Source: Diphasiastrum complanatum (Eukaryota; Streptophyta; Lycopodiopsida; Lycopodiales; Lycopodiaceae). From it: a DNA stretch of 64,000 nt. Of this stretch, positions 44,405-60,500 are shown one piece after another (within the stretch, counting starts at the first letter, position 1; each line of letters opens with the position of its first letter). Below the pieces are notes generated by a model, which saw nothing but the letters and a program-made list of their open reading frames with translations, was not told where the DNA came from and did not search any database. The translations under genes were made by a program, and so were the position numbers. The stretch is taken from positions 49,421,399 to 49,485,398 of the forward strand of contig CM055104.1 of the NCBI GenBank assembly GCA_029204225.1. The letters are read 5' to 3'.

Positions 44405-46833
44405 TGTTGGAAGTATTTCTAGTGTGTGCGGTGGCTAGATATACTTATGGTAGTATAGGGATGTAGAGATTCGTCCACTTTTTAAGTTTCTACGACAAGC
44501 TTCAATGGAAATACGGAAAGAATCAACAGGAATGAGAGCTCTAAGGCTTACCCAACTAGTGCCCAAAACGGAAATAAAGCTAACTAGTAACAACAATAAA
44601 AATCCTTGCTATGGCAGACCCAACTAGCAAGATTGATAAATCCTACTTAACACCCAAAGGGAGATAATAAGAATTGCGGCTAAACTAAGCAATAAACAAT
44701 AAAACCATGCCACAATTAAAGGCTAATGAAAGGAGGCAAGAGGAGGCCCGAGCACCTTCCCTCAAGCTATGCACCTTCCAATGGGAACACAATGAAGTGC
44801 AAGATAATCACAATAGTAATTTTGCCTTAATCACAAAGTGTTGTTTACAATGCAAATACCTCTCCTTTTATGGCAAGGAGGTTCTTCCATAAGTGTCTAC
44901 TAACTTATGGGACTAATCTGTTTCTAGCCTTTCTAGAACTTCTAATTTAGGATTTAGAACTTCAAAGTTTCTTAACTTAGGAAAACTTAAGATAAAATAT
45001 TTCTAATCTTAAGTTTCCTAAGTCTAAGTTCTAAATCTAAGTTTAAGCTATTTTATTATTATTTAAGCTTCTACTCATGGACTTACAAAACACATGGAAT
45101 GGTTGAAGTTTATTGACAGATACTCACACGTGGACTTACAAAACACATGCCACAGAGTTTTATTTCTTTCTTTTTATTTTCTCTGTGTTAGCACAGTTGC
45201 TAACATTATCCCCCTCCTTATTGGATTGGTGGTCCCACACCGATCGACGCCTTTTCGTCCTGGATCTTTTGTGCTTCTTGGAGGCGAGATTGTTGCTGTT
45301 GGGAGTGGTAGATTGTTGTGCCGATCTTCCACATAGTAAGTGGCCAGATCGATGGTATTCGGATCAAGATAATGGACAATGTTTTGTGGGGCAGGTTGGT
45401 TAACGACAAACTGTTGACGTGGGGATGGGAATTGATTTGGTGCAGTTGGTCATGGTTGGTAGACCCCTGGTCATGGCACAGGCTGTTGTGGAGGGTAAGG
45501 CTGGTAAGCGCGATAGATGGTGGGTCTAGTGGCTACTGGGAAATGGTTTTGTAGTTGAGGGCATTCATTAGAAATGTGATGCTATGAGCAGATTGGACAC
45601 CAGACATTTTCCCTTGCTGGAAAGGATTTCTCAGCAATATGTTTCATGGCGGTTTGGAAATCGGCAGTGAGTTTATCCATATGAGATTGTTGAGTTTTTT
45701 GCCATATTTTCATTTGATGTAGAAGTTCAGAAGATTGAGCAATATTGTCAGACTTCAGGTGATTAGGACGGTCTGGATTCTTAGATTTCTTTTCACGATG
45801 GTCAAAGTCATCATCGGAACCTTCGTCTTCCTCAAGGATAGCATTGGTCATCACATCTTTAAGTTGATCATAAAGGTCAACTGGTTTGAGTTCACGGCGG
45901 ATGTTTGGGTGAGATATAAGGGATTTTGACAGTATATTAGGCTGTTTTCTCATAATCTGACCGTGGTCAGAATCTATGGAGATGATAAAATGAAAGATCA
46001 GGGTTTGTTAGGGCTGCAGACAGGCTGGCAAATTCTGATATACCTGGTTGGTTTGAAAAAAAGGTCAATTGGGTCACTTCTTTTCAAGAAAATGCCCAAC
46101 TTGACTCTTTTGTTGCTTCCCCCCGGCTTGATAAGTTGCTCTGCAACTCGTGTAGGACCTGGAGAGACGACTCATGCTGTTTGTTGGTAGATAGAGACAG
46201 TCAAACAAACAAACATACAACACGGAAGCAAGAGAACAAAAAGGAGAAGAAGCTAGGTAAAAAATACTTAAAAAGCGGCAACGGCGCCAATGTTGGAAGT
46301 ATTTCTAGTGTGTGCGGTGGCTAGATCTGCTTACGGGTGTAGTATAGAGATGTAGAGATTCGTCCACTTTTTAAGTTTCTACAATAAGCTTCAACGGAAA
46401 TACGGAAAGAATCAACAAGAATGAGAACACTAAGGCTTACCCAACTAGTGCCCGAAACGGAAATAAAGCTAACTAGTAACAAAAATAAAAATCCTTGCAG
46501 ACAGACCCAACTAGCAAGATTGATAAATTCTACTTAACACCCAAAGGGAGATAATAAGAATTGCGGCTAAACTAAGCAATAAACAATAAAATCATGCCAC
46601 AATTAAAGGCCAATGAAAGGAGGCAAGAGGAGGCCCGAGCACCTTCCCTCAAGCTATGCACCTTCCAATGAGAACACAATGAATTGCAAGATAATCACAA
46701 TAGTAATTTTGCCTTAATCACAAAGTGTTGTTTACAATGCAAATACCTCTCCTTTTATGGCAAGGAGGGTCTTCCATAAGTGTCTACTAACTTATGGGAC
46801 TAATCTGTTTCTAGCCTTTCTAGAACTTCTAAC
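44405..46833 (-). mobile_element. Nonautonomous LTR retrotransposon, right-arm copy
   Basis: Minus-strand copy of the element at 1-2310: 3' LTR 45205-44405, internal region 46290-45206, and the last 543 bp of the 5' LTR (46833-46291). The 5' LTR is truncated at 46833, where sequence changes to an unrelated broken gene. It is preceded on the plus strand by AACAA (44400-44404), complementary to the TTGTT after the left copy. Confidence 0.92.
45582..45953 (-). pseudogene. Gag-like ORF, right-arm copy
   Basis: The 123-aa frame is identical in sequence and length to that at 762-1133, including the premature stop in the zinc-finger remnant. The identity of a non-functional frame in both arms argues for recent duplication, not selection. 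Confidence 0.6.
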
Positions 46834-47130
46834 TCGGCAGCAACAAGTCAATATCCTTATGTGTGTTGCTTGCGGAATTCATCTTCACACAAAAAAAAAT
46901 TTACGACATTATTTGTTGTAATTTTTACAGAAACTATAGTTAAGCTCCAGTGATCACTGCAAAAAACAATGAAGAATTTCATTAGATAGATAATATAGTG
47001 ACTACAAGTAAATAAGTAGACAAGTAAGAAATAGACATACTTGTTATGATAAGGCATCAACAAAAACTTCACAGCTGGTGAGCAAGCACCAAGGATAGAG
47101 TGCGACAAAGTGTCGTTGTCCTTGATGCTC
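46834..47130 (-). pseudogene. Ulp1-like (C48) peptidase fragment with intron
   Basis: The exon 47130-47041 reads SHSILGACSPAVKFLLMPYH. An 84-bp GT-AG intron (47040-46957, GTATGT...TTTTGCAG) follows. The next exon reads DHWSLTIVSVKITTNN. Joined, the pattern LLMPYHNNDHWSLTIVSV matches the hydrophobic-PY-x-HW-x-L block around the catalytic His of Ulp1/C48 peptidases, which occur in host deSUMOylases and in many plant transposons. The Asp and Cys expected downstream are missing, because the segment ends at the LTR boundary 46833. Identification rests on one motif. Confidence 0.4.
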
Positions 47131-47141
47131 TACAAAAAAAA

Positions 47142-47317
47142 ATTGCTGAGAAGCGACAATTCTTTCATGGAATCCCTTGCAATATCATATTGCAGTAAGG
47201 GGAGACCCACCTCAATCACTGGATATCAAATTGCTGAGAAGCGACAATTCTTTCATGGAATCTCTTGCAATATCATATTGCAGTAAGGGGAGACCCGTCT
47301 CAATCATTGGATCATTG
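47142..47317. repeat. 88-bp tandem duplication
   Basis: Units start ATTGCTGAGAAGCGACAATTC at 47142 and 47230 and differ at about four bases. Because 88 is not a multiple of three, the duplication shifts the minus-strand frame between linker and peptidase-like part. Confidence 0.9.
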
Positions 47318-47625
47318 ATAGAGGCCCTTCTATCATTCATCTGAATACAATCTGGGATTCTAAAGTTAAGAATAAAACCAATTTCTTCTATTTGGAAGAG
47401 AAATGGCATGTCAATATTATCTATAGCATCTGAAATATCTTTCTCAAATTTTAAATAATCATCAGAATCTAAATATACTATAGGTTTGACATTAACGAGA
47501 GGAGGGGGGAGAGTATTCACAATGGAGGAAATGTCCAAAATTTGTGTGGCTGAATCGACCACAGTATCTAGAGCTACAATATTTACAATTTTATCGCCTC
47601 TAGATGAGGAAGGTTGGAGGTCCAT
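47212..47625 (-). pseudogene. Acidic linker segment of the H3-like/Ulp1-like gene
   Basis: This 137-aa frame starts MDLQPSSSRGDKIVNIVALD and continues VYLDSDDYLKFEKDISDAID and YDIARDSMKELSLLSN. It is acidic, with no recognised domain. It lies between the histone-like and peptidase-like parts on the same strand. Its end contains the first copy of the 88-bp duplication, and the same DIARDSMKELSLLSN peptide recurs in another frame just downstream. It probably belonged to one reading frame with its neighbours. Confidence 0.4.
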
Positions 47626-47769
47626 GTGTCAGACCTTTTTGGGAGCCTGAGCAGAGGATTGCTTGCTTCTTCTAGGGGTAGGTTGTTAGGCCTCTTAGTG
47701 GGAAGGTTAGTCCTATGAAGGGGTTCGTCTCGGGGAGTAGAGGGTTCACCCTTGTGAAGTCTACAATAC

Positions 47770-48143
47770 CTCTCTCTCATTCTATACAGAATTTGAAAAT
47801 CTTTGGGCATTATGGTGATCCACTTAGCATGGATGGAAAGCAAAAGAGAATCTTAAAAAAAAAAAGCCAAATAGTCCTCCGCGGACTCCTACAGGCACTG
47901 CAATGCTACAGGTGTGAACCTGACAAGACTCTGCAGACTATCCCGGGTAATCTTATGGATAGTTCTGTAGAATGGTGCTCTTGGTATCAGGAGCAAGGTG
48001 GATCTTTGATATTTCTTAATCTCAGAGAGCCATCTTCTCCTGTTACGCCTGGTCTGCCATGGAGGATTAACAGCAGGAGTACTAGTGGGTACAGTCCCAG
48101 GAGAGAAGAAATATCTCTGATTTTGTTTGATCCTAGACATCAT
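47770..48143 (-). pseudogene. Histone-H3-fold gene remnant, centromeric-H3-like
   Basis: A divergent tail (MMSRIKQNQRYFFSPGTVPT, then RRNRRRW) leads into LSEIKKYQRSTLLLIPRAPF, then YRTIHKIT and LVRFTPVALQCL. A TAG replaces the Gln expected next (47889), and ESAEDYL follows. A poly-A/T tract (47854-47866) then breaks the frame before LLSIHAKWITIMPKDFQILY. These match histone H3 aN, a1, a2 and a3 (H3 has EIRKYQKSTELLI, ALQEAAEAYL, IHAKRVTIMPKDIQLARRI). LLIPxxPF instead of LLIRKLPF, the altered loop 1 and the unrelated tail favour CENH3 over canonical H3. Two lesions make it a pseudogene, or the sequence carries errors. Confidence 0.6.
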
Positions 48144-48260
48144 GGTAGTATCAGATCAGTGCGCAGTTATCCTAACAGTGATGAGAAGAGAGTTACAAGT
48201 CCTGCAGAGGTGCGAAATGTACGGATGTATCGGTCTTGTGCGAGTGTCTACAAATAAAAC

Positions 48261-48380
<120 letters not shown>

Positions 48381-48399
48381 GTAACGGTGCACAGAAGTG

Positions 48400-50550
<2,151 letters not shown>

Positions 50551-50801
50551 CAACATGTACATGTAGAGACAAGGAGAGTACTTGCTAAATCGCGCGCCAG
50601 TTACCCTCCTCCATCACGCCACAGAACACCAAAGCAGAGACAAGAGGCACAAAATCAATTGCCATCAAGCTCTTTCCTCACCCACATACCATCGGACAGG
50701 CATTCCAGCAAAGTGAGAAACACCTGCGACCACCAATCTGGCTGTTATCAACCACATCCATGCATAGCACATGAAATCTGACTTTCTTTGATCCTAAATC
50801 C

Positions 50802-51276
50802 ATGGACTATTCCAGTTCCTTAACCGAATATGGCCATAACACTATGTCATTTCATCCTATTTTACATAGCATGGATTCTTCCAACGATGATGTTCCTTCT
50901 ATGAACCTGGAGCTACAACTACAGAAGCCGAGCAGCCAACAGTGCCTGTCATCAAACCAGACCAAGCTAGCTCGAGCAAATCTAGAGAAATTCAAGAAGA
51001 AGCATCATCACATCCTGGTCAACCAAACGTCCTGAGAGGTACACACCTCAATTATTCTGGACTTCATCAAAAGAACCAGAGAGCCTGGTCGAAGCAATTA
51101 ACTCCAAGGATGTTGTGAAATGGCAAGAAGCTATGGAAAGCGAGTACAACTCACTTTTGACGAACCAGACCTGGACACTGGTCGACTTCCCCACTCACAA
51201 GAGAGTTATCGACATCAAGTGGATCTTCAAGAAGAAGATCAACCCTGATGGTTCCATTGCTAAATGGAAAACATGA
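50802..51276 (+). pseudogene. Copia integrase-RT junction fragment
   Basis: The first frame has NTMSFHPILHSMDSSNDDVP, matching AMSFHPILCSMDSSNIDVP of the decayed copia (near 3940, minus). A second frame then gives WQEAMESEYNSLLTNQTWTL and KRVIDIKWIFKKKINPDGSI, the start of reverse transcriptase. It stops abruptly at about 51276, where the tandem array begins. Confidence 0.85.
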
Positions 51277-52510
51277 ACGGACGTCATCCATCAAGCATGC
51301 ATGAAGTAGACAAGGCAGTTGCACTAGCCCTTCTCATGCTCTCTAATTAAGCACATATATTTCATGTCAGCACTGCTTCTTCATGCTTCATTCGTCAAAT
51401 ATGCATGAAGTAGACAAGGCAATTGCACTAGCCCTCGCCATATATCCCATGTCAGCACTGCTTCTCCATGCTTCTCTCCTACTTGACAGATGTCGTTCGT
51501 CAAACATGCATGAAACAAACAAAGCTGTTGCACCATGCTTCACCTCGTATTAACACATACATCCCCTACTTGACGGACGTTGTCCATCAAACATGCATAA
51601 AGTGGACAAGGTTGTTGCGGTAGCCCTCACCATGCTTCAACTCTCATTAAGCACCTACATCAACCCTCCTTCTCCATGCTTCCCTCCTACTTGATGAACA
51701 TCGTCCATCACAACCATGCATGAAGTAGACAAGGTTGTTGCACTAGCCCTTGCCAAGCTTCACCAACGCATGCTTCTCTCTACCATGACGGACGTCATTC
51801 ATCAAGCATGCATGAAGTAGACAAGGCTGTTGCACTAGCCCTCGCCATGTTTCACCTCTCATTAAGCACATATATCCCATGTTAGCACTCCTTCTCCATG
51901 CTTCATTCCTACTTGTCCCATCAAGCATGAAGTAGACAAGGCAATTACATCATGCTTCACCTCTCATTAAGCACATACATCTCATGTGAGCACTCCTTTT
52001 TCTCCATGTTTCTCTCCTATTTGACAGACATCGTCCGTCAAGCATGCATGAAGTAGACAAGGCAGTTGCACTAGCCCTCACCATTAAGTACATATATCCC
52101 ATGTCAACACTCCTTCTCCGTGCTTCCCTCCAACTTGATGGACATCGTCCGTCAAGCATGCATGAAGTAGACAAGGTTGTTGCACTAGCCCTTGCCATGC
52201 TTCACCAACGCATGCAAGTAGTCCATCACCATGCTTCTCTCTACTTTGACGGACATCGTCCGTCAAGCATGAATGAAATAGACAAGGTTGTACACACACA
52301 TACATCGCATGTGGGCAGCTCTTCTTCTTACTTCCCTCCATCCTGACAGACATCATCCATCAAACATGAATGGAGTAGACAATGTTATACACAATAGCCC
52401 TCCCTAAACACATGCATCACATGTGGGCAGGCATTATTCTTGCTTCCCTCTACCTTCACGAACACCTTCAGTCAAGTGAATAAAGCAAACATGATTAGTG
52501 CTATGAGCTC
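51277..52510. repeat. Tandem repeat array with a hairpin in most units
   Basis: About twelve diverged units, spaced roughly 87-125 bp, each contain TCAAGCATGCATGAAGTAGA and CAAGGTTGTTGCACTAGCCC. CTTCTCCATGCTTCTCTCCTAC and ACATATATCCCATG recur in most. Anchors lie near 51291, 51394, 51499, 51586, 51706, 51800, 51919, 52037, 52151, 52261, 52349 and 52472. Many units carry TTGACGGACATCGTCCGTCAA, a 9-bp stem with a 3-bp loop. It is minisatellite-like, with no coding. Confidence 0.9.
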
Positions 52511-52519
52511 TCACTAAGC

Positions 52520-54574
<2,055 letters not shown>

Positions 54575-57500
54575 TTACAACAAGAATGGAATTAATGCTT
54601 TTCTATCCCTTGGAAACCCGTCGATTTTCTTCAAATACCACTCTCTAGTTGACAAACTTCGAGATGTTAAGTAAAGACTGACAAACACAGCAACAGCAAG
54701 CCCAGTCGTTGTTTGGCTGAGTAAAGCTATTCCCCAAAAGCCAATAATCTCAAAAAGATAGTGCGGGCAAGCTACATATTCAAATAGGCCACCATGAGGT
54801 AACATGTGAACATTTTGGCCATTCTTCCGCAAGTTTGCAAGAAGATAGTGATGGTAAAAATTACCACAAATGCCAAGCCAGAATAGTGGCAATCCAAGCC
54901 AGAACAAATTTGTAGAAGGATCGTCGAGAAATCGAGATATTTCTTGTGCATAGAATATGTGAATTGCAACTGTCAAATAAGTCGATGAAATAAAAACGCA
55001 GGTACCAATATCAATTTCCCCAGAAAAGCGATGGAGAAATATCGCCTGTTTCCATAACCACACTTTAGATTAGCAATAAAAAGATTGGAAGCAACATGTA
55101 CCCTTGCAAAGCCAAAGTTACCTCAATGCTTATTTTTTTAAATTTGGTACAACTGCGCATCTCAACAATGATAAATTTGCTAGCACAATATGCTTTAAAA
55201 TAGATATTATTTTCCATGCATTGACAATACACTAACCTAAGCATTAGAAGCATGTTCATGCAGTTGGAAATCTACTACAACTAGAGTTATGTCAGCTAGT
55301 TCATGTCGAATATTTGCTCAATAACTCACTAACAAAATTAATCTACTAAGAAAAGAGCACTTCAAAAGGGCCATCCAATAAAATGACTTATTTGATAGCT
55401 TGAGATCCTCCACAATGCCGCGCATGCCTTTAGCAAATTTAATGAAAATTTCCAAAGTTAAATAAAAAACCAAACAACAAAAAAGAAATATACATTAATG
55501 TTATCTTTCAGATACTACCCAACACAGCAAAAGAGACATGCAATCTTGAACCTTTACCCAAGCACATAGTTTCAAACCATCAACTCCATCATGCATAGTT
55601 TGACAATATGTGAAGGCATCCCTACACTTTGGGAGTGTCCAAGTGTATAGGTAGGTCACGTGCACAAACATACATAGAGATTAGCTTTCAGACATTCAAT
55701 ACAAGACTAACATATTAAGTTAACATCACTTTTTCGAAGGCGAAGGAAGACTTACTCGTGATGAAAACAACATCTCTAATAAAATTAAGTCCTTGTTTGT
55801 CATAAAAGAGCATAATAATTTACATTTCATCACTTCAACTTGCTCATAACCTAATTTATGCCCAAGTGTAAGTGTCAATCACATGCAAAACGTTGCACCA
55901 ACACTAGCTTTCATGCATTTGTTTAAAGACCAAATGTATTTAGTTTCTATCACTTCTAGAGGTTAGAGGGCAAATTTGGTCAGGATGAAGGTTAACAACA
56001 CAGAGCATAGCAACCTCTACTTCTGCATAGTTAAACAAGAAAATCTCACATTAGCCTCACTCAAAACCTAACTGATATTGTTGGTGGAAACAAGGCATTA
56101 TCTAAAGAAAACCAAAATTGTGATAATTTGACAATTGATTCACTAAGTTGCTTCACATATATATCTACACTCTGTAACATAAGTTATGCTAAAAGTATGG
56201 ATGTTTAATGTCACAATTATTGATCTGTATGACTAGTATAATTGCCATGGCACTTCCTTGAACATGCAGTGAGTTTGAGCCCTGACTCAATGGCAGGATG
56301 CCACATGGCATCGATGCCCAAACTTGCTCGAGTAAGCTAGTGTCCGTGAAAAGTCTTTGTGCCCGCTAATCTCCCCCCAGCTCGATTTTCAGGCTGCACC
56401 TTGATTTTCTTCAGCACTAGATTTTCCACGCACCCACAACCACACATAAAGGAAAATCAATTTATAGTTTTAAGAACCATTAGAGGTGGCTCTAATTTGG
56501 TTATGGGATAATCTTCTCGGTTGGCCGAGCATCACATCATTACTAACTAGCCGAGCGCCACAAATTTTCAAAAAAAAAAGCCAAAAATGCATCGATTTTG
56601 AATCTTAGACATGCTTCTAGAATACGTGACACTTGATTAACTTGGTAACAAATGCCATATGCTATGAAAAAAAAATAGCTTGGTGGATCCATAATGTGTC
56701 TACTTATATCTTACGTGAATCAACGGTCCAAATTAAGTTTCGGGACAACCATTACCCAGGGCATGATAATAGGACATTATCTTCTACAACTTTGATTGGT
56801 TGAAATTTTCATCCCTTACAAGTTCTCATGGACGGAATTTTTAAATACTTAACCCTCGTGGATGGAATCTTGAACATGCATGACCATCACAAATGGAATC
56901 ATTAACATAATCTTGAAAATGGTTTTCTTCTACTTCTTTTAAAATTTTACATGGATGGAATCTTGACCGTCCGTTGATCCTTATAGATCGAATCATTAAG
57001 ATAATCTTGAAAATGGTTTTCGTCTACTTCTTTTAAGAATTTAGTGGCACTACCAAAGCGCGTGTTTGTTAGCCATGGTAAGGATGTAATGGGTTGGTCC
57101 TCTCCTTGCGAGTTTACCGTTCTCCGAGCCAAAACATCCGAGCAACCAGCTGATTTCCGAGCGCTGGTTGTTGCCCACCTCTATTTTTTGTCAGGGACTA
57201 TCTTTCAGGGACCTGACAAAGGCTGTGAAACTTGAACTTCTTGAGCTTGAAAAATTTGTGAAAGTGGCAAGCTTCTACAAGAAAAAACATAATATTATCT
57301 CAACACTTTAAACTAGATTACATATGTGTGAACCAATTGACCTTGAATATTTAGCATAATATCATGTTTCTATTTACCATGAAATCCCAAAAACGAGGGT
57401 GGATTCCACCTCTTGTTTTGAGATTTTAAAAATGTGTTCACTTCTAGGACCTGACAAAGGCTCTCAATTTCTTGAGCTTGAGAAATTTGTGAAAGTGGCA

Positions 57501-60500
57501 AGCTTCTAAAAACAAAAACATAATATTATCTCTACACTTTGAATTAGATCACATATGCACGAGCATTGACCTTGAAATATTTAGTATAGTATCATGTTGT
57601 TTTTTACCATGAAATCTCCAAAAGGGGGGGGTGGAATCAGCCATCTACCTGCAGATGGGTGCAGATGGGTGAACATATTTCTAAAATCCTAAAAAGGGGG
57701 GTGGAATCAGCCATCTACCTGCAGATGGGTGCAGATGGGTGATTTATGCAATTTTGCCATTAACAAGATGTTTTTCAGAATAATATCAAGTAAAATCATG
57801 CAAAATACACACAGATATGATTGTTTAGTTCGAACTACTTAAAGAATGTCCCAAAATTATCTCCTAATAATGTCATACGCATATAACAAGCATTTGATCT
57901 CTGGAATGGAGTTGAAATTTGATGGTCATATCTGAATCGATTATGTCACTTTCAAACATTGCAAGTTTTCTAGAGATTGTCAGACGTTCGCAATGTGTAG
58001 AGCAGTTGATGCAGTTGATCTACCTATAATAAAAAACTGGTCAAAAAACCCAAAGGCAATGGAGTAGAAAATTGCCAAAGACAGCTCCCATTGGCATGAT
58101 TGGGAAGGAGTAAGGAACATTGAAATACATGCACTGCTCTAAGAAATTACGCTAAATAGCGTAATGTTATTGTTGTATGTATTATTGTCTTACGAGAATA
58201 AATATAGTGAAATGCAAGTGTGTTATCCATCTAGGACACCATGAACATCCTGTGGAACTGGGTGGAGTGAGAAAAGCCATATCAAATATAAAGAAAATGG
58301 TCAGAGAAAAGATACATCTAAATGTCGAGGGTGGTTATAGATACATCATGTATTAAAAATGTGCATTGTTAGACTAGGATTTGGATTGGATTTTGTGAAT
58401 AGCACCTTGGAGGGGAGCTACAAGACTTCTGGGTGTGTTTTGATCATGTCAAAAGAGTAAATTATTGGACAATTATGAGAACACAAGTACACATGATCCT
58501 TTTGTCCAAGTGTTCATTCACCAAAGAATGGATGGTACCCATGGGCTTCCTAGGACAAGCTTGTTTGACTCCATGCATGAATTTGGTTAGCAGTGGAAGG
58601 CCAAAGATAGCTCATGACATTGTATAGTCCCATTGCTAGTGTATGATAAATGCAATTGTGTAAACCTCTATCTGTCATGCTTATTTGAATGAAACACATC
58701 ATGGTAGGTGATTCTAGTTTGCAAAACTTGAAGTCGAGATGTCTGGATGCTGAAAAATGAAGTAGCCTAAAACTAGACATGTGAATTAGATTATTTAGAG
58801 AAATTTTGTTGGCTTAATCCCTTATTCAAGTATTCTTCATTGATGATATCCACCGCTTTTCAAACTCCATGAAACTTTGTCCAATCCATGATTCATCCTA
58901 ACCACAATCCATGATTCATCCTTTGTTCCTCCTCTGTGGTAGATAAAGAGAAATAAGAGCTCCACTATACTTAGAGGTCTCAACACCCTAACTGATCCAC
59001 CCAACCTTGCCTACTCCCTGATATGGAGCAAGCCCCTCCTAGCCCAGTGTGAGGACTAATAGCATGCATACTGCCAAGTGTCGGCCACGTGGCACTGACG
59101 TGGCCGACTGCACGTCGGGACCCAACGTGGGGCCCTATCTCGCTGACAGGGTCCCTAGATTGTGTTAAGCCCGCCATGGCTATAAATCGTGCCGGGGCAC
59201 ACTACTCACACTGTCTTGCCCTGCTGGATATGACCCTGACTGTGGTATCTGACCTCCTGTGTTCCCTAGGGTTCGGCACTGGTTACATTCTCGTAACACT
59301 CCCTCCCCCTTAAGAACCGTCTTGGTCCTCTAAAACAAAGTCTAGAAAAATCTTGCAAAGGACGCTGCCTCTTTCTCAGGTGGCATTCTCAACAGGCTGA
59401 TCATTCCACTTGACTAGATATTCCCGATATAGAGTATGACGAGTCTGTCTCTACTATCAAGAATCTCCTCTGGTTCATGTGGAGGTTGTTGAGAATCCAA
59501 TGGGAGAACTAGAACACTCTCCCCTACCAGATTTTCTGATCTGGCTAAGGCTTTTCGTAATTGACTGACATGAAAAATTGGAAAAACCTTACTGTTGTGT
59601 GGGAGTTCTAGTTCATAGGTGACCTCACCTAGTCTCCTACTGATGGTAAAAGGACCACAATACCTACGAGACAACTTAGCACACACTCCTGATTTGAGGA
59701 TTTTAGAGTCAACTGGGACTCTCAAGTAGACTTTCTCACTAGCGGAGTACTGCACATCCCGTTTGTGTGGATCTGCATAATGCTTGGCCTGATCCTGGGA
59801 CTGTCTAATGCTACGCTTAGCATGTTCTATCATCTGGTTTAGGTCTTCTAAAACGTTTTTGGCTGCTTCAACTTTTTCTTGTTTAAACCCTACAGTTGTG
59901 GGTGAGCGTGGCTAGAAACCATACATCAGCATAAATGGGTTGTATCTCGTAGCGGAATGTTTGATACTGTTATAAGCAAACTCTAATATTGAGAGATACT
60001 CCTCCCAATTAGTCTGCTTTTTGCTGACATATGCTCGAAGCATATCCTCCAGCACCTGATTTACTCTTTCTATTTGACCGTCCGGTAGTACTCATGTTAA
60101 GTTTAGTGATGATGGAATACTGCCCTCCAAAATTTTCATTAAACTTATTGTCTCGGTCGTTGACTATGCCGGAAGGTAGACCGTACAATTTAATGATTGC
60201 AAAGGTATCTGAGACTTTCATGGTCTGTCAGGACCTCAAAGCTGGCACCATACAGATAATGCCTCCAAGTCTTAAGAGCATAAACTATGGAGAAGAGTTC
60301 CTTTTCATAGGCACTGTACCTAGTTTGTGCTGGCTCGAGTTTTTTACTCTCGAACGCAATTGGTCGTCCATTCTGAGTTCGTACAGCACCAACTGCAAAG
60401 TCGCTAGCATCTGTTTCGACCACAAAAGATTGGGGTCAACGACCTCTAGAACTGGTGTTGTAGCTAAGGTTGTTTTGAGAGCATCAAAGTCTCCTGCTGT

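Larger units (their letters stand above)
43681..46833. repeat. Right arm of giant inverted repeat
   Basis: 43681-46714 is the reverse complement of 3034-1. The further 119 bp to 46833 is continuous LTR whose left partner would lie outside the window. The inner edge (43681) follows a T-rich stretch and lies inside the palindrome tract, which continues inward. That suggests the right arm is the original location. Confidence 0.95.

Noticed and set aside
55065-55259. 64-aa minus frame next to exon 2 as an extra reductase exon
   Set aside because: It has no family similarity. The acceptor GAAACAG at 55046 joins exon 1 in phase without it.
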